This document shows positions 11,628-23,367 of a stretch of DNA of 64,000 nucleotides, piece after piece. Each line of letters opens with the position of its first letter. Position 1 is the first letter of the stretch. A model generated the notes under the pieces. The model ran no database searches. It was not told the DNA's origin and was given only the letters and a program-made list of their open reading frames with translations. The DNA comes from Acanthacorydalis orientalis. Its lineage: Eukaryota > Arthropoda > Insecta > Megaloptera > Corydalidae. A program made the translations under genes and the position numbers. The stretch is taken from assembly GCA_034766995.1 (NCBI GenBank), contig CM068322.1, positions 16,800,810-16,864,809 on the forward strand. The letters run 5' to 3'.

Positions 11628-13507
11628 TTTTTTTCGGATTTTGCATATAAATACACAAATCAGTTATTAACTGTAATAAAAAACACTTTAATTAATCAAC
11701 AGTTTCAAAAAAAAAACTTTTAACATTGCATCTGTTTTTGCTATTTATAGAGTTATTTTTCATTGTTACTAAGATTTCTTGAACCTTGTGATTTGAAAAC
11801 ATATAGCATCGATATATTTTGTCATATTATTGTTTTATACTTAAGGTATTTTATTTCATAACTGCACATTCATACATATGCATGTATGTGTGTATGGAGA
11901 TTATATACATCACAGACAATTTAAATGAAAGCATGTTTCAGATAATAAAAAAATATTTTTATGAAATCATGTACTGCTAATGAAAATATCCATTGGATCG
12001 CTACAATTGTAGAAGTAAATATACTATTAAAGTAATTTATGTTACTCTTATAACTTTAGAATTTCGTTGACAATAAAGCTTATAAATAAAGATCAGTAGA
12101 CATATAATTGTTACGACGCACAATTTAGTGAAATTTATTATGGTGCTTTCGAAAGTAGAAACCAGAGACTCCGCCTACATATTTTACGTGATCAGATTTT
12201 TTTTATACGGTCTAAGTGTCCAATGATCAATAAAAATATGATTCTTCGATGACCGATAAAAATATCTATCCTGTAAATTGCTCCTATGGAGATATCACAA
12301 GTCTTTCGGCGACAATTGAAACATTCTCTTTTTATAAAAAAAGTTGAAGTGAATTTACACTTAAATATTTGTTCGGAATTTGTATTCAATAGATGTTATG
12401 AACTTCGGTCTAAATAAAAATTCGTGTGCAATCTTGAAACTAAAATTCAACATTTTTCCTCAAATAAATGAATTTTCACAACACACGATATAAGAATTTT
12501 TTTGTGTCCGCAATGTTAAATTTACAATTAAAGGTCATTGTTGTTAATTGTATGCTGTATCTATATATTTACATTACGCTTAACTAATTTATCTGTTCTG
12601 TTTATTGGCGTGATTTGCATTGAAACTATAGTTTCAATGCAGATCAACAAGTACAATAGAGTTCATTTGATATTATTTATTTTGTTATTTATGTCTGTTA
12701 TTTTTATATTGCCGAAAAATCAGTAATGAACATTTTATAAATACTTTTTAATTTTTTCATAAAACATAGACATTTTAATATTTGTATATATAACTAAACG
12801 CTTTGAAATTTGGTAGTTCAAAAAACTATATGATCTTAGAAAAATTATGTAACCTCGAAAAATCTGTTTAAAATATGATTTCAGAATTACATTTTTTAGG
12901 AAATTTTCTAAATCATTTTTCATTTCTGACAACAGTAAAATAATGCATAATCACCAAATCTGAATGGTTTTTTATTAGATATTTCTGAGTTTTCGTCGAC
13001 ACTTTCTCGTATTTGTTCAATATTAGTATATGATGAACTTGGACGTGCTTGTTTACTTAATCATAATATTCATTTCTATCAGTTTGGTTCCTCGGAAATG
13101 AATAATCAACCATTAAATTATTTTCCATATTAGCACTATTTACAAATTAATATCATTGTTATTCACAAAGTGATATATAAATGAATCGGTTATTTAAAAA
13201 AACTACATAAGTCACAATTTTAATTTTACGGAATTCAATAAAAACTGCGTAACACAAAAATAATAAGATTTTTTAAAGATTTTCTTTGTTAATGTGTTTG
13301 TTAGGCCTTTAATTTTTTAGTTGCTTAATAGTCACTGTCCTATGGAACCTCAATGTATAACAAAGATTAACATAATTTATTTTCACTTATATTGTTTTTG
13401 CAGGGAATAGTATTAAATGCATAATAAAAAAGGATTTTTTTATTATGACTCTTTTAAAAAACATTATATTATAGCACACAAATATGTATCTCTTTTATAA
13501 TCTAATA
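11628..13507. other. Intergenic, AT-rich, with one short palindrome
   Basis: No gene recognised. The open frames at 12192-12389 (-), 12538-12726 (+) and 12735-12932 (-) lack motifs. A perfect 24-bp palindrome sits at 12617-12640. Confidence 0.55.
12612..12645. repeat. Perfect 24-bp palindrome
   Basis: gcattgaaactatagtttca plus tgc (12617-12640) is its own reverse complement, and the symmetry extends with one mismatch to 12612-12645. This is a larger perfect dyad than expected by chance in one place, but no function can be assigned. Confidence 0.8.
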
Positions 13508-14100
13508 TTAAAATGCATAATCATATCCGGCATCGGATTCTAGCAGAGTTTCTTCCATTTCTTCGGCTGGCCAGCTGAATATTTCGTTGTAAAATGACAT
13601 GTGCTCTTCCAAGATGCTACCTTTCATTTCTTTTAAATTGTTTATTTTTTAATACTTTATCGAAATTTTTCTACCATGTCTTTTCGCAGACGGGAGTGAC
13701 ATCACAGTTGTAATATATTTTAGTATTTGGAATTTATTTTTTGTTGAACCATCTATGAATCCCAGCTTTATTAGCATCGTATTGAAAATTCATGTATGTT
13801 GAAGAAGCAAATGTTTTTTTCTGGTCTTTCGGAACTCTTCTCCTATAAAATTCAGTGAATAAACATATTTTTTATAAAACAGAGGCCGCAATTTTTTAAA
13901 TTCAAAAACCTTTTCAATTTGTACTTCTTTTACTGGAAATTTAAGCTGGATTGAATAAATATATTAACGTATTCCTTTGGCACATACATACGATCATGTT
14001 TTCGTACCTTTTTTTTAATAACTTCAGAATTACGGTCATTAGCCAAAAAAAATGACCAAGTTCGACAGCTAAGCACAATGTAGCTAATGTAATTTTATGC
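13508..14100 (-). pseudogene. Unidentified broken coding region
   Basis: The minus strand carries several coding-like blocks that can be followed only by changing frame. From the 5' side, near 13985-14045, the peptide includes SEVIKKKVRKHDRMYVPKEY. At about 13875-13945 follows FPVKEVQIEKVFEFKKLRPL. At about 13745-13860 follows RRRVPKDQKKTFASSTYMNF ending IHRWFNKK and a stop. In the same frame comes YYNCDVTPVCEKTW with another stop. Last is a 46-codon open block (13508-13645) containing MSFYNEIFSWPAEEMEETLL and ending DAGYDYAF. Codon-like composition, charge patterning and conserved-looking Trp/Cys residues suggest a once functional protein of 180 or more residues. I do not recognise the family; a transposon-encoded or retrocopied host protein are both possible. 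Two in-frame stops and at least two frameshifts argue against a living gene. Confidence 0.5.
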
Positions 14101-14255
14101 TGAATATGAGGCTACCTTCAAGGATCTAATTTCGACCAAAAAAAATTTGAAAAAACATGTAACTTATGTAGTTTTTAAAATGAAATATTCAAATGATCAA
14201 ATAAAATTAACAATGACGCGTTTCTAAGTCAATTTATCTTTCAGTTCGATATATA

Positions 14256-14445
14256 GGTGATTCAACTTAGGCTTCCATATGAAAGTATTAAAAAAGAACG
14301 TAAAAATAAAAAAAAAATTATCCCCCATTTACTATTTTAGTTCAATTGTATTTTAGTATCGAATTGAACTAAAATACTAAGTATAAAATAGCATGGCTTT
14401 TCTTAACCCATACTCCTCCATGTGGAATGGTAAATTGAATCACAC
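14256..14445. mobile_element. MITE, copy 1
   Basis: About 190 bp with imperfect terminal inverted repeats: left gtgattcaacttaggcttcc, and the reverse complement of the right end gtgattcaatttaccattcc. It contains an internal inverted repeat (attttagttcaatt and aattgaactaaaat) around 14333-14377. A second copy at 23362-23533 shares the same order of blocks. It has no coding capacity. The right side abuts a (TA)n run. Confidence 0.75.
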
Positions 14446-14478
<33 letters not shown>

Positions 14479-14640
14479 GTGCGTGTATGTGTGTGTCGTG
14501 TATGTATTTTATGTGTATAAACATGTGTATTTTCTCTGTTTTCATTGTATGTGCTATTAAATCAGTCATTATATTTTATTCATAATAAAAAACAGGAACA
14601 GAATAAATATTCATATGAATATTACATAAATACTAGCATA
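14446..14640. repeat. (TA)n/(TG)n microsatellite and AT-rich spacer
   Basis: A (TA)n run at 14446-14472 passes into a TG-rich compound repeat and then ordinary AT-rich sequence. Confidence 0.7.
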
Positions 14641-15120
14641 TGCGTTTTGTTGTATAATGTATGTGCGGGTGTTCCGATAAATAACACGAACATAAATGAT
14701 AAAATCGTGTTTGGAACACAACCACATCACAGATATGCAATGCTGGCGTACAATTACGCGAAATTCGTTTTCAAAGAGCGCGCAATAACGACTTTCGCCC
14801 GAATTCTGCATCGCTGTGTATATCGAGAACACACTATTGCATTGTATCGTGTTTATCGACCCTCGGAGTCTCGGCGCGTACAACAACGACGCTACTTTTC
14901 GAAAACCTGAGGCAGTTTTGCCGTAGTCATTACCGGTGATTGTGTGTACAACCGAGCGCCCCCTCTCTGTTCACTAGGTCTCTTGCGTCGTCGTTTCCTG
15001 CGATCTGATGCCCGCAAACTTCATCCCTGTTAAACCTATTATATATAATTAGATATTTTGGGTGCATAGTAATGAATACTTTAAAGTGAAACGCTGAAGA
15101 TTTTTTTCTCGGCACCTCTG
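14640..15120. other. GC-richer CpG-containing island
   Basis: This stretch stands out from the AT-rich surroundings, with many CpG dinucleotides (for example agagcgcgcaataacgactt near 14777). Open frames overlap on both strands (14545-14910 + and 14611-14886 -), but neither resembles a known family and both look like by-products of higher GC content. It could be a promoter, 5'UTR exon, enhancer or non-coding transcript. No TATA box or splice site decides between these. Confidence 0.45.
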
Positions 15121-15544
15121 TGGACGTGTATGGTATTTAAAGAGTAAATAAATTTTAAATACAGCTATGTTTTTTTTTCAGATTGAATTTATTTTTTTCT
15201 ATATAAATATTTAATAATTTATATGTTAACTTTATCATTTTTAGTATTATACATTTTATCAAAACAATTAACACTACTAAGAAATATAAACTGTAATTCC
15301 ATTATATAATTTGATCGATTATAAAAATGAACACCATAATATATTTAATAAACGTATATTTAAAAAAAATATAATATATTCCACATATGCATATATCGAA
15401 GAATATAAGCTGTACTAGTATTTAATATTATATTAACGGAACAAATAGTTCATTTAAATCTTGTTCTAGGTTTAGTTATCACATTTCTGCTATAATTTTA
15501 CAAATTCTGAATTCAAAAATAGTACATATATTGTTATTATAATA
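15121..15544. other. Intergenic, AT-rich
   Basis: No gene or repeat recognised. Confidence 0.55.
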
Positions 15545-16909
15545 TTAGGTTGATGAAAAAATAATTGCGGTTTTTATTATTTTAAGTTTGGCGCTGATTT
15601 TTCTATTTACCGTTATCTTTTGTTATAGTCATGTGATACATCATTGTAAACAATGAAATTAACACTACTGATTTCAGCTTATGTCTATTGTTTTCATTCT
15701 TTAGTATCGTTGGATACAACCTCTTAAGTTAGTCATGGGAAAAAGCAAATTCGCGCGATTTTGTTTAAATTGAAACGTAGAGGAACAGAAATATCAAATT
15801 TGTTTTTGGTGAAGAGTCAATTAGTGAACGAACATCTCAACACTACTTCCAAAAATTTCGTAATTGAAACGAAAGCCTTGATGATGAGGAGGGCCGTGTA
15901 CATACTTCAGCTATAGACAATAATGCTTGAAGAACCATTATTGAAGCGGACCCACGTAAAACAACTTGAGAGGTGGAAAAAGAACACTTTTATCGGCGAA
16001 GAGTCAATTAGTGAACGTACAGCTCAGCAATGATTCCAAAAATTTCGAGGAGGTCGTAGACGTACTTCATCTATAGCCAATAATGATTTAAAAACTATTA
16101 TTAAAGCGGACCTACGTAAAACAACTCGAGAGATGTCATAGGAACTCAATGTTGATCATTTAACAGTTGTTCAATATTTCAGCATAATTGAAAAAACAAC
16201 AAAGCTGGATAGCTTCTTTTTCGTAACAAAAATGAACCCTTTCTTGATCGCATTGTCACATGCGATGAAAAGTGGATTTTCTACAGTAATTGAAAATGTT
16301 CGTCACAGTGGCTAGACCGAAGAGAAGCACCAAAACAGTTTCCTAACCGAAGCTTTATGAAAAAAATATTATGGTCACTGTTTGATGGTCGACAAATGGC
16401 ATCATTCGTTAGAACTTCTTAAATCCTGATAAAACAATAGCAGCAGATAAATATTGTGTCAAGAAATTGAAAAAATGTATGAGAAGCTGCAGCGTTTACG
16501 GTCAGTATTAGTCAATCGAAAAGGACCAATTTTCTTCATGACTATGCCCGACCACACATCTCACAAATGACTTTAAAAATATTAAATGAACTGGGTTATG
16601 AAACCTTACTTCACCAGCCTTAGTCTCCGGACCTGACTCCGACAGATTCTAATTTTTTTAAATATTTGAGTAATTTCGTACAAGAGAAGTTCTTCAAAAA
16701 TTAAGTATCAGCTGCAAACGCTTTTGATGAATTCATTAATTCCAGAGTGCAGAATTCTATCTTGTAGGAATAAACAAACTTGTTTCCCGTTGGGAGGAAT
16801 GTGTGCAGGCCAATGGTTTTTATTTTGATTAATAAATATAATTTTTAACTGATATATTCGTCTTTATACTCGATATGTAAAAACCGCAATTATTTTTGCA
16901 CCTACGTAA
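15545..16909 (+). mobile_element. Full-length decayed mariner with internal duplication
   Basis: The left end ttaggttgatgaaaaaataa and the right end (reading gcaattatttttgcacctac) are inverted repeats of cecropia/Hsmar1 type, with TA flanking. The element is about 1,365 bp, longer than its relatives. This is because a segment beginning gaagagtcaattagtgaacg occurs at 15811 and again at 15998 (offset 187 bp), duplicating the DNA-binding region. Transposase remnants include an IVTCDEKW-like first-Asp region at 16250-16275 (ttgtcacatgcgatgaaaag), LHDYARPHIS-like second-Asp sequence at about 16533-16565, and SPDLTPTDSNFF near 16625-16660. The end reads VCRPMVFILINK-like and related frames near 16800-16835. 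Many stops and frameshifts are present. Confidence 0.87.
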
Positions 16910-17284
16910 TAATAATGAAATGTTAGAAAGGTTAAAAATATATCAGTATTTTTACTTAATATTATTCTTTATTGAAATATTTTAAATCGCAGTAATAAGA
17001 GTATACTAAAAATTATTTTAAATATACCAGAAAACATTTCTTTAATATTTTTATAGTAAAAGTTGTCTTCACAGAAATATCTACTTTTAATCGACATTTA
17101 AGACCTTCATGAAAGTCAAGCTTCTATGTCAATGAAACTTTGAATGAAATCTTTTATTGAAAATAAAAATAGAATCGCTGTTTAAAATAATGAACTCGAA
17201 TAAACTTGCAGTTCTTTGTCGAAAACATTACAAAAAAATCTCGAAATAAAATAATAAATTCGTTTTAAATATTAAATGTGCGTG

Positions 17285-17341
<57 letters not shown>

Positions 17342-17924
17342 CGAATATAAACGTGTATATTGGAGTAATATTTCATTAAAAGTGTTATTGTTTCGGTCTG
17401 AATAAAGTTTTTTATGAATGAAATATTTTCACGTAGACTGTTCGCCGAGACTGTCTAGGAAAAATATTAAATTACCATTTTTTCCGGCGGTTTCGCTTCG
17501 AGATAGCCGGGGGATATTTTTAGCAGGAAAATATCTTTTTGCGGGAAGATATTGCCAATTAGATAGCAGATTGGTTTACGTCGACAATATTGGTTTTTAG
17601 TTATAGTATAGATTGAATATTCGTAATGTGATAGAAACTCGACCTTATTAATGGAATTAGTAGCCTTTATTTACATTTTTGTAGTCTGAATGGACTGTTT
17701 ATTGATTTAAAAATATTTTTTAAGTTATTTTTATATTGTTTTGATGACGTAGATATTTGAGTATTCATTTTTAAAAAGCATAAAGTGTGGTTTTTATTTG
17801 AACTCCACAGTGATATAGAAAATTCGTATTTTTTAAAATGACTAACGAAAAATTATTTAATATTTACTTATTTTGTTCATAAAACCTGAAGTTTTAGTTA
17901 TATTTTCTTTGGTTTTCTCTATGG

Positions 17925-17989
<65 letters not shown>
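16910..17989. other. Intergenic with two long (TA)n tracts
   Basis: (TA)n runs lie at 17286-17336 and 17930-17989. The open frame at 17418-17600 lies in slightly GC-richer sequence (about 17430-17590) but shows no recognisable motif. The second TA run ends exactly at the next mariner. Confidence 0.55.
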
Positions 17990-17996
<7 letters not shown>

Positions 17997-19216
17997 GGCC
18001 AATAAGTATTGTCAGATTTTTTCGTAACAGATCGTTATTGCTACTTTTAAACGAAAGAATTTGTAACATATAAAACGCATTTACAATGCAAAAGCTGAGA
18101 CTTTGTAATTTAAAAAAAAAAATCGTTACATTTAGTTAATTTTTTTAGTGTTTCTTTTGATTTGAAGGTGAACAATGAGAAGATGTATTTTCATGCAATT
18201 ACGCTTTTTTATTTTCACAAAGGTAAAAATGCGGTATAAACAGTAAAATATTTCTGATGCGCACGATGATAGTGATTTGAATGAAAGTTTGGTGCAAAGA
18301 TTTTTCAAAAAGTTTCGTGATGGAGATTTTAATCTTATCGATGATAAACGCTCTGACAAACCTATCAAAAGTGATAACGATCAAATCTTTTATCTAATTG
18401 CAAAATAATCAACGTTATACCACATGAGAGATTGCTGAAATGTTAAGAATATCTAAATCCAGAGCTGAGAACCATTTGGATCAACTTTTTTATGGTGATA
18501 ATCTAGATATGATGTTTGGGTTCGGTACAATTAAAGTGAAAGAAATTTAATCGATCGAATTTCGGCTTGCGATTCATTGCTAAAACGCAATAAGAACGAA
18601 CCATTTTTGAAACGGATTGTTGCTGTGGATGAAAAATGAATTGTCTACAATAACCTGACACGAAAAAGACATTTAATTCATCTAGGATCAACCTGTTTTA
18701 GGTAAATCCTATTTTAGGTACAGTTTTATGAGTTCCTGTCGCTTAATAAAGTCATTAATTCTGATAAATACTGTTCACAATTGGATAGACTGAAGAAGAT
18801 CATTAAGGAAAAACGATCAGAATTTTCCAATAGGAAAGAAGAAGTTTTCCACCAAGATAACGCGAGGCCACGCGTATCTTTACAGATTCGACAAAAGTTG
18901 AGAGAACTCGATTGGGATGTTTTCATTCATCCACTATATTCACCGGACTTAGTACTATGTGATTTTACTTATTTCGCTCTTTGCAAAATTCCTTTAATGG
19001 GAAAATTTTTGATTCTTTAGAGACCCTTGAAATGCATGTTTGGAGATTTTTTGCTGAAAAACATAACAAATTCTGGGAGAATGGTATTATGAAACTGCCA
19101 ACAAGATGCCAAAATGTCATTGATCATAATGGTAAATATATAAAACAGTTTTCTATATTAAAAAAATGACCTAGAAATTTACCGAGAAATTCGACATTAC
19201 TTATTCGCTAGCCCAA
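17990..19216 (+). mobile_element. Decayed mariner, mellifera-like ends
   Basis: The terminal inverted repeats read ttggattggccaataagtat on the left and, as the reverse complement of the right end, ttgggctagcgaataagtaa; TA lies on both sides. Such ends resemble the mellifera subfamily common in Hymenoptera. The plus-strand transposase shows RFFKKFRDGDFNLIDDKRSD (about 18297-18356) in the DNA-binding part. A first catalytic Asp sits in RIVAVDEK followed by a stop (about 18612-18640). The second Asp is in HQDNARPRVS (about 18858-18890) and the third in HPLYSPDLVLCDFTYF (about 18925-18975). A frameshift then leads to the C-terminal frame 18981-19169. Sequence between the first and second Asp is shortened. 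It is inactive. Confidence 0.9.
18781..19169 (+). pseudogene. Mariner transposase C-terminal half, frameshifted
   Basis: Two overlapping frames (18781-19020 and 18981-19169) make up the C-terminal half of a mariner transposase. The first carries the second and third aspartates of the D,D34D triad, in HQDNARPRVS and YSPDLVLCDF. The second continues the protein with LETLEMHVWRFFAEKHNKFW to the usual C-terminus. One indel around 18990-19015 separates them. Upstream stops remove any complete product. Confidence 0.8.
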
Positions 19217-19370
19217 TATATGATTAAAGATTTAAATTACCTTATTGTATTCTGTGTATCTGCTTTTTATTGAATTCAAAAAAATAGTCATATTTATACA
19301 AATTATACGAAATTTCAATATGAAACTACATGCGGAATTGATCTTTCACTATTTTGATAAAATTATTGAA
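19217..19370. other. AT-rich spacer
   Basis: Nothing recognised. Confidence 0.5.
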
Positions 19371-19760
19371 AAACGACTCAATGCTACCAACACTTCCCAA
19401 ACACATGTGCGGCACGGAAATGCACCTGACACACGTGCCCAAGAACAACAGCACTCGCATTAACTGACAGCTTCATGGATGGAACATGGCCGCCATTTCA
19501 TGTGCTGGGGTGAATCTGTCGACTCGTGTTACTAGGGGGATGAAATTGATGGGAAAGGATGCATGAAGGGGATGGAGATCGCTTCGGTCAACATTGACAT
19601 AGAATACCATCGCGTTTGTTTACTCACACACATGCAATATGCATGCATGCAGCAGAAGCATGATCGTTGTTAGACTGACTAGTTAGTTTATCATTTTGAC
19701 GTAGTATCTGGCCAGTAAACGTTGTCACGTTACCATACCGAAATTTGAATTTTATTTATG
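19371..19760. other. GC-richer island, possible regulatory sequence
   Basis: Complex, non-repetitive sequence with CpGs and a dyad around atggccgccatttcatgtgc (about 19485), which includes the GCCGCCAT core used by YY1/PHO-type factors, plus a run atgcatgcatgcag near 19640. No coding frame is convincing. It could be an enhancer, promoter or non-coding exon. Confidence 0.35.
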
Positions 19761-20250
19761 CGATCGATATGGGTCACTGTTAACGAGCATATTTGGTCAT
19801 TATTTTTCACACGATATGTGCAGCCGTCGACTACACATCATTTCTATGTTGATAGCATGATTAGAAAAATATATTGGATGCATTTTGTCAAATATTTGCG
19901 TGCCGTAATACATTGTGTGCAGTTTCATAGTATTTCAATAATTTTAGATACATTTTTTCTTAACAATATTTTCTTAAAAAAGGACTTCGTTTATGTTTGT
20001 CAAAGAAATCAATGCAATTTAAAATCTTTTAAATCGTTTCGAGCTTGTGGCTAGTTTGTTTTGAATATTAAAACGAATTTTTTTTTAATATTTTCAATTT
20101 ATTTTAAATTAAGACATTATAATTTATTTGTATTCGCTTTACTTAAAATTTTAAATAATATTTCCTTAAAAAATATTTACAAATCAAAAATTCAATTATA
20201 ATGTAATGTATTATTCAGTTTATCAAAACGGTTACACACATATGCGTACC
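19761..20250. other. Intergenic, AT-rich
   Basis: The open frame at 19758-20054 has no recognisable family. Nothing else seen. Confidence 0.5.
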
Positions 20251-20370
20251 TGTGTGTGTGTGTGTATGTGTATATATATATATATATATTTGTATGTATG
20301 TATGTATATGTATGTATATATATATATATAATATGTATGATGTATGTATATATATATAATATGTATGATG

Positions 20371-20420
<50 letters not shown>

Positions 20421-20423
20421 ATG

Positions 20424-20479
<56 letters not shown>

Positions 20480-20489
20480 TATATATATG
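20251..20489. repeat. Compound (TG)n/(TATG)n/(TA)n microsatellite
   Basis: About 240 bp of mixed tg, tatg and ta repeats, including a repeated tatgatgtatgtatatatat motif. The RTE fragment starts immediately at its right edge. Confidence 0.9.
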
Positions 20490-20912
20490 TGTATACTACC
20501 GGTCCTTACCTACGGCAGCGAAACATGGGTGCTTAACGCCAAAATAGTTCAAAGACTCCAAACAACACAACGAAGTATGGAAAGATGCATGTTGGGAATA
20601 ACAAGAAGAGATAGAAAGAGAATAGAATGGATACGAAAACAAACAGGAGTCACAGATATAATAAGAAGAGTAAAGAGTCTAAAATGGAAATGGGCGGGAC
20701 ATGTCGCAAGAAGAGAAGACAACCGATGGACAAGAGAAATTATTGACTGGGAACCAAGGAATATGAAAAGACCGAGAAAGAGACCAATGAACAGATGGGA
20801 TAAGGATATTAAAAACTTTATTGGAAAACTGTGGAAAAGAGAGGCACTGAATCGAACAAAATGGAAAGTCATGGAAGAGGCCTTTATCCAGCAGTGGATT
20901 GACAGGGGCTGA
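20490..20912 (+). pseudogene. RTE reverse transcriptase, C-terminal 140 residues
   Basis: An open frame with hallmarks of the C-terminal region of RTE-clade endonuclease/reverse transcriptases. It has [16 protein letters not shown] near the start, then TTQRSMERCMLGITRRDRKR, VKSLKWKWAGHVARREDNRW and a C-terminus EEAFIQQWIDRG. The catalytic reverse transcriptase motifs lie upstream in a full element and are absent here because of 5' truncation. The frame is open back into microsatellite sequence, which is not part of the protein. It is not functional alone. Confidence 0.85.
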
Positions 20913-20935
20913 AGATGATGATGATGATGATGATA
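20490..20935 (+). mobile_element. 5'-truncated RTE-type LINE, copy 1
   Basis: The 3' end of a non-LTR retrotransposon, ending in (gat)n tail repeats (20911-20932) as RTE elements do, and then in a (TA)n run. The 5' truncation point lies inside a microsatellite. It carries the C-terminal part of the endonuclease-reverse transcriptase polyprotein without a stop, so it is one of the better preserved TE pieces here. Confidence 0.88.
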
Positions 20936-21401
20936 TATATATATATAATGAATTCAAGAATTGTCACTAATTTTAATACCATTAATTATAAAACCTTTAT
21001 TATAAGTTTGATTTTCAAAAAATAATGAGAGAGTATGAATTTAAGAATATATAAAAAATAAACAAAAGTTTATTTTTTTATATTTTTATTATAAAACATT
21101 TTCTCATATAATTCTTGATTTTTTTTATAGATTGACTATAATGACATTTTGTACATATTATTTCGTCTTTCTGTTTTTATCGTTTTCATTTATACTTTTT
21201 ATTTGTTAAGTTGGATATATATATATATATATAAAGAAAACTAATTAAAAAGAAAGGAAACTAATAATTAATAACTTGCATATGGAGCAGTTCAGTCGCA
21301 AATATAATTTTTCTTTACAAAAGAAATTATAAGGTCAATAAACTCAGTTCTGGACAGCATTTTAAAATAATGTAATATATATTACTCATACATATGTTTT
21401 T

Positions 21402-21462
<61 letters not shown>

Positions 21463-21560
21463 CTTTGTTTTAAATAATATCTACTTACTAAATACAGATT
21501 TAAAAGTAATTAGAATGTTTAATTATTGTGTTATACCAATTATACAAAGTACTATTGTTG
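20936..21560. other. AT-rich with (TA)n tracts
   Basis: (TA)n runs lie at about 21217-21231 and 21411-21458. No gene seen. Confidence 0.55.
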
Positions 21561-22030
21561 TAAGACATTGTTGCAAATAACATGTTCTCAGGAACTAAGG
21601 CGTTAAACACTAATAGTTAATTTATTCAACGTTTAGTATTTTACACTGAATACTTCACTGACATCGCACATACTGTGAACACGATTACTTTCAACATCTC
21701 TGCGTTACCCTTTTATCAGAGGCAGCAGCTTACTAAATAACGGATGGAGGAGATCGTGGGACAGCACCAGTTGCAAAGAGAATTACTATATGCAGAGAAT
21801 CTAACATCTGAAACTGTTTGACTTGTACGGTTACATTTTATTTGATTATCTTCTACTGTGGATGAGTTGAATTATATATTTTATAAAAAATTATTTAAAA
21901 TGTAATTGATTTTTTAACTAAACATTAACTTGACACTAGTGGCGTTGTTACCATTGTTACCGCGAAACTCGTAAAGCACCAAATGTGGAACAGGACACTC
22001 AAATTCTTTCAAAATTTCACGATAAACATA
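21561..22030. other. Moderately complex sequence, unclassified
   Basis: The part from about 21565 to 21800 (for example gcgttacccttttatcagag and agatcgtgggacagcaccag) and 21930-22010 is less AT-rich than its surroundings. It could be a decayed retrotransposon or long terminal repeat remnant. No open frame or terminal repeat proves this. Confidence 0.3.
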
Positions 22031-22152
22031 CTAAATTTCAATAAATTTAATTAATGTATATGTTATGTAATAATAATCACGTCCACAAATAATATGGTAA
22101 TGTTTATTCAATCCGAAAAAACGAAATTACCTATGGTTGCCTCAAATATCTG

Positions 22153-22197
<45 letters not shown>

Positions 22198-22600
22198 GTA
22201 TTAAAAGATTAAAGACATTATTCAATGATATAACAACTTCTTTTAAAACGTAATAGAAAAATAACTGTAAACAATAGGTGATGTATGGCATCATTATTGA
22301 ATCCATTATATTTTTAAATAGACTGGACAAGAAATGTTCTATTATCTAAAAATGTATCATTAATTATAAAAACAGCCCTTTTGTTTTGTAAATTATGTAA
22401 GCTTTTTATATAATAACCGTTTCGTGTAAATGACCGCATTGAAACCGTCTGAAAGCACAAGTTTAGACTGAAATAATCTGGTTACTGTTTGAACCATTAA
22501 TTACTTCAAAAAACTGCCTAGTCATATGAATATAATATAATATCATCGTGCGAAATTTGAATATCCGAATTTTAACACATTTTTATAATCCGTGTATGTA

Positions 22601-22646
<46 letters not shown>

Positions 22647-23321
22647 ACTGATTTTTCATTTTTAATAACTCGTTAATAATTTTTAAAGCTGGCCATTCAC
22701 TATTTGCTTTAAATTAAAGATCACTATTTTCTTAATTAATTAAAATATATGTAAATTGTTCTAGTACTTTTTACTCAAAGAAATTCATAAAAATAAAATA
22801 AATATAATTATCTTACTTATTACTAAGTATATTTTTGGTGTAAAAAATACTTTCATATAAATCATAATTTCTCATATACAATATTTTGAAGTAACAAGAA
22901 AACGTTATCACTGTTTAAATTTTAAATTTACAAAACACATTTACTTATGAATGAAACGTATATTTATTTCTTCTATAGATATGAATTAATCAGTGATAAT
23001 TACTCTATTTTCAGTTTATATTTATTTGTAAGGCAATAATATTTTTTTAACATTTTATCGGAATCCCTTCAGATATAATAAACTATATTAAATATATCAA
23101 AAGTTACTTTTCGTTTTTGAAAAAAAAATATTACTACTTTAATAGGTTACAATAAATTTAAATAGGTTACATTATTATCATAAAATAGTTAACTTATAAT
23201 TAATCGATTTATAACATTTTACTAATAACTAAGTTGTAGCTATACATACAAATCAATTTAATTAACCTTACCAATTTTGAACATGAAACAATATCTTAAT
23301 TAATCTTTTAGAAACAGTTGA

Positions 23322-23325
<4 letters not shown>
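22031..23325. other. Intergenic, AT-rich
   Basis: It contains (TA)n runs at about 22153-22185 (with TATG) and 22608-22641. No gene seen; the open frame at 22142-22330 (-) is partly microsatellite. Confidence 0.55.

Positions 23326-23361
<36 letters not shown>
23326..23361. repeat. (TA)n microsatellite
   Basis: A pure TA run directly abutting the left end of MITE copy 2. Confidence 0.9.

Positions 23362-23367
<6 letters not shown>

Noticed and set aside
20549..20957. Minus-strand frames (107 and 92 codons) over RTE copy 1
   Set aside because: They are antisense shadows of the plus-strand reverse transcriptase.
21561..21860. Solo LTR of a retrotransposon
   Set aside because: I could not find paired TG...CA ends, a target duplication or a second copy, so it is left as unclassified sequence.
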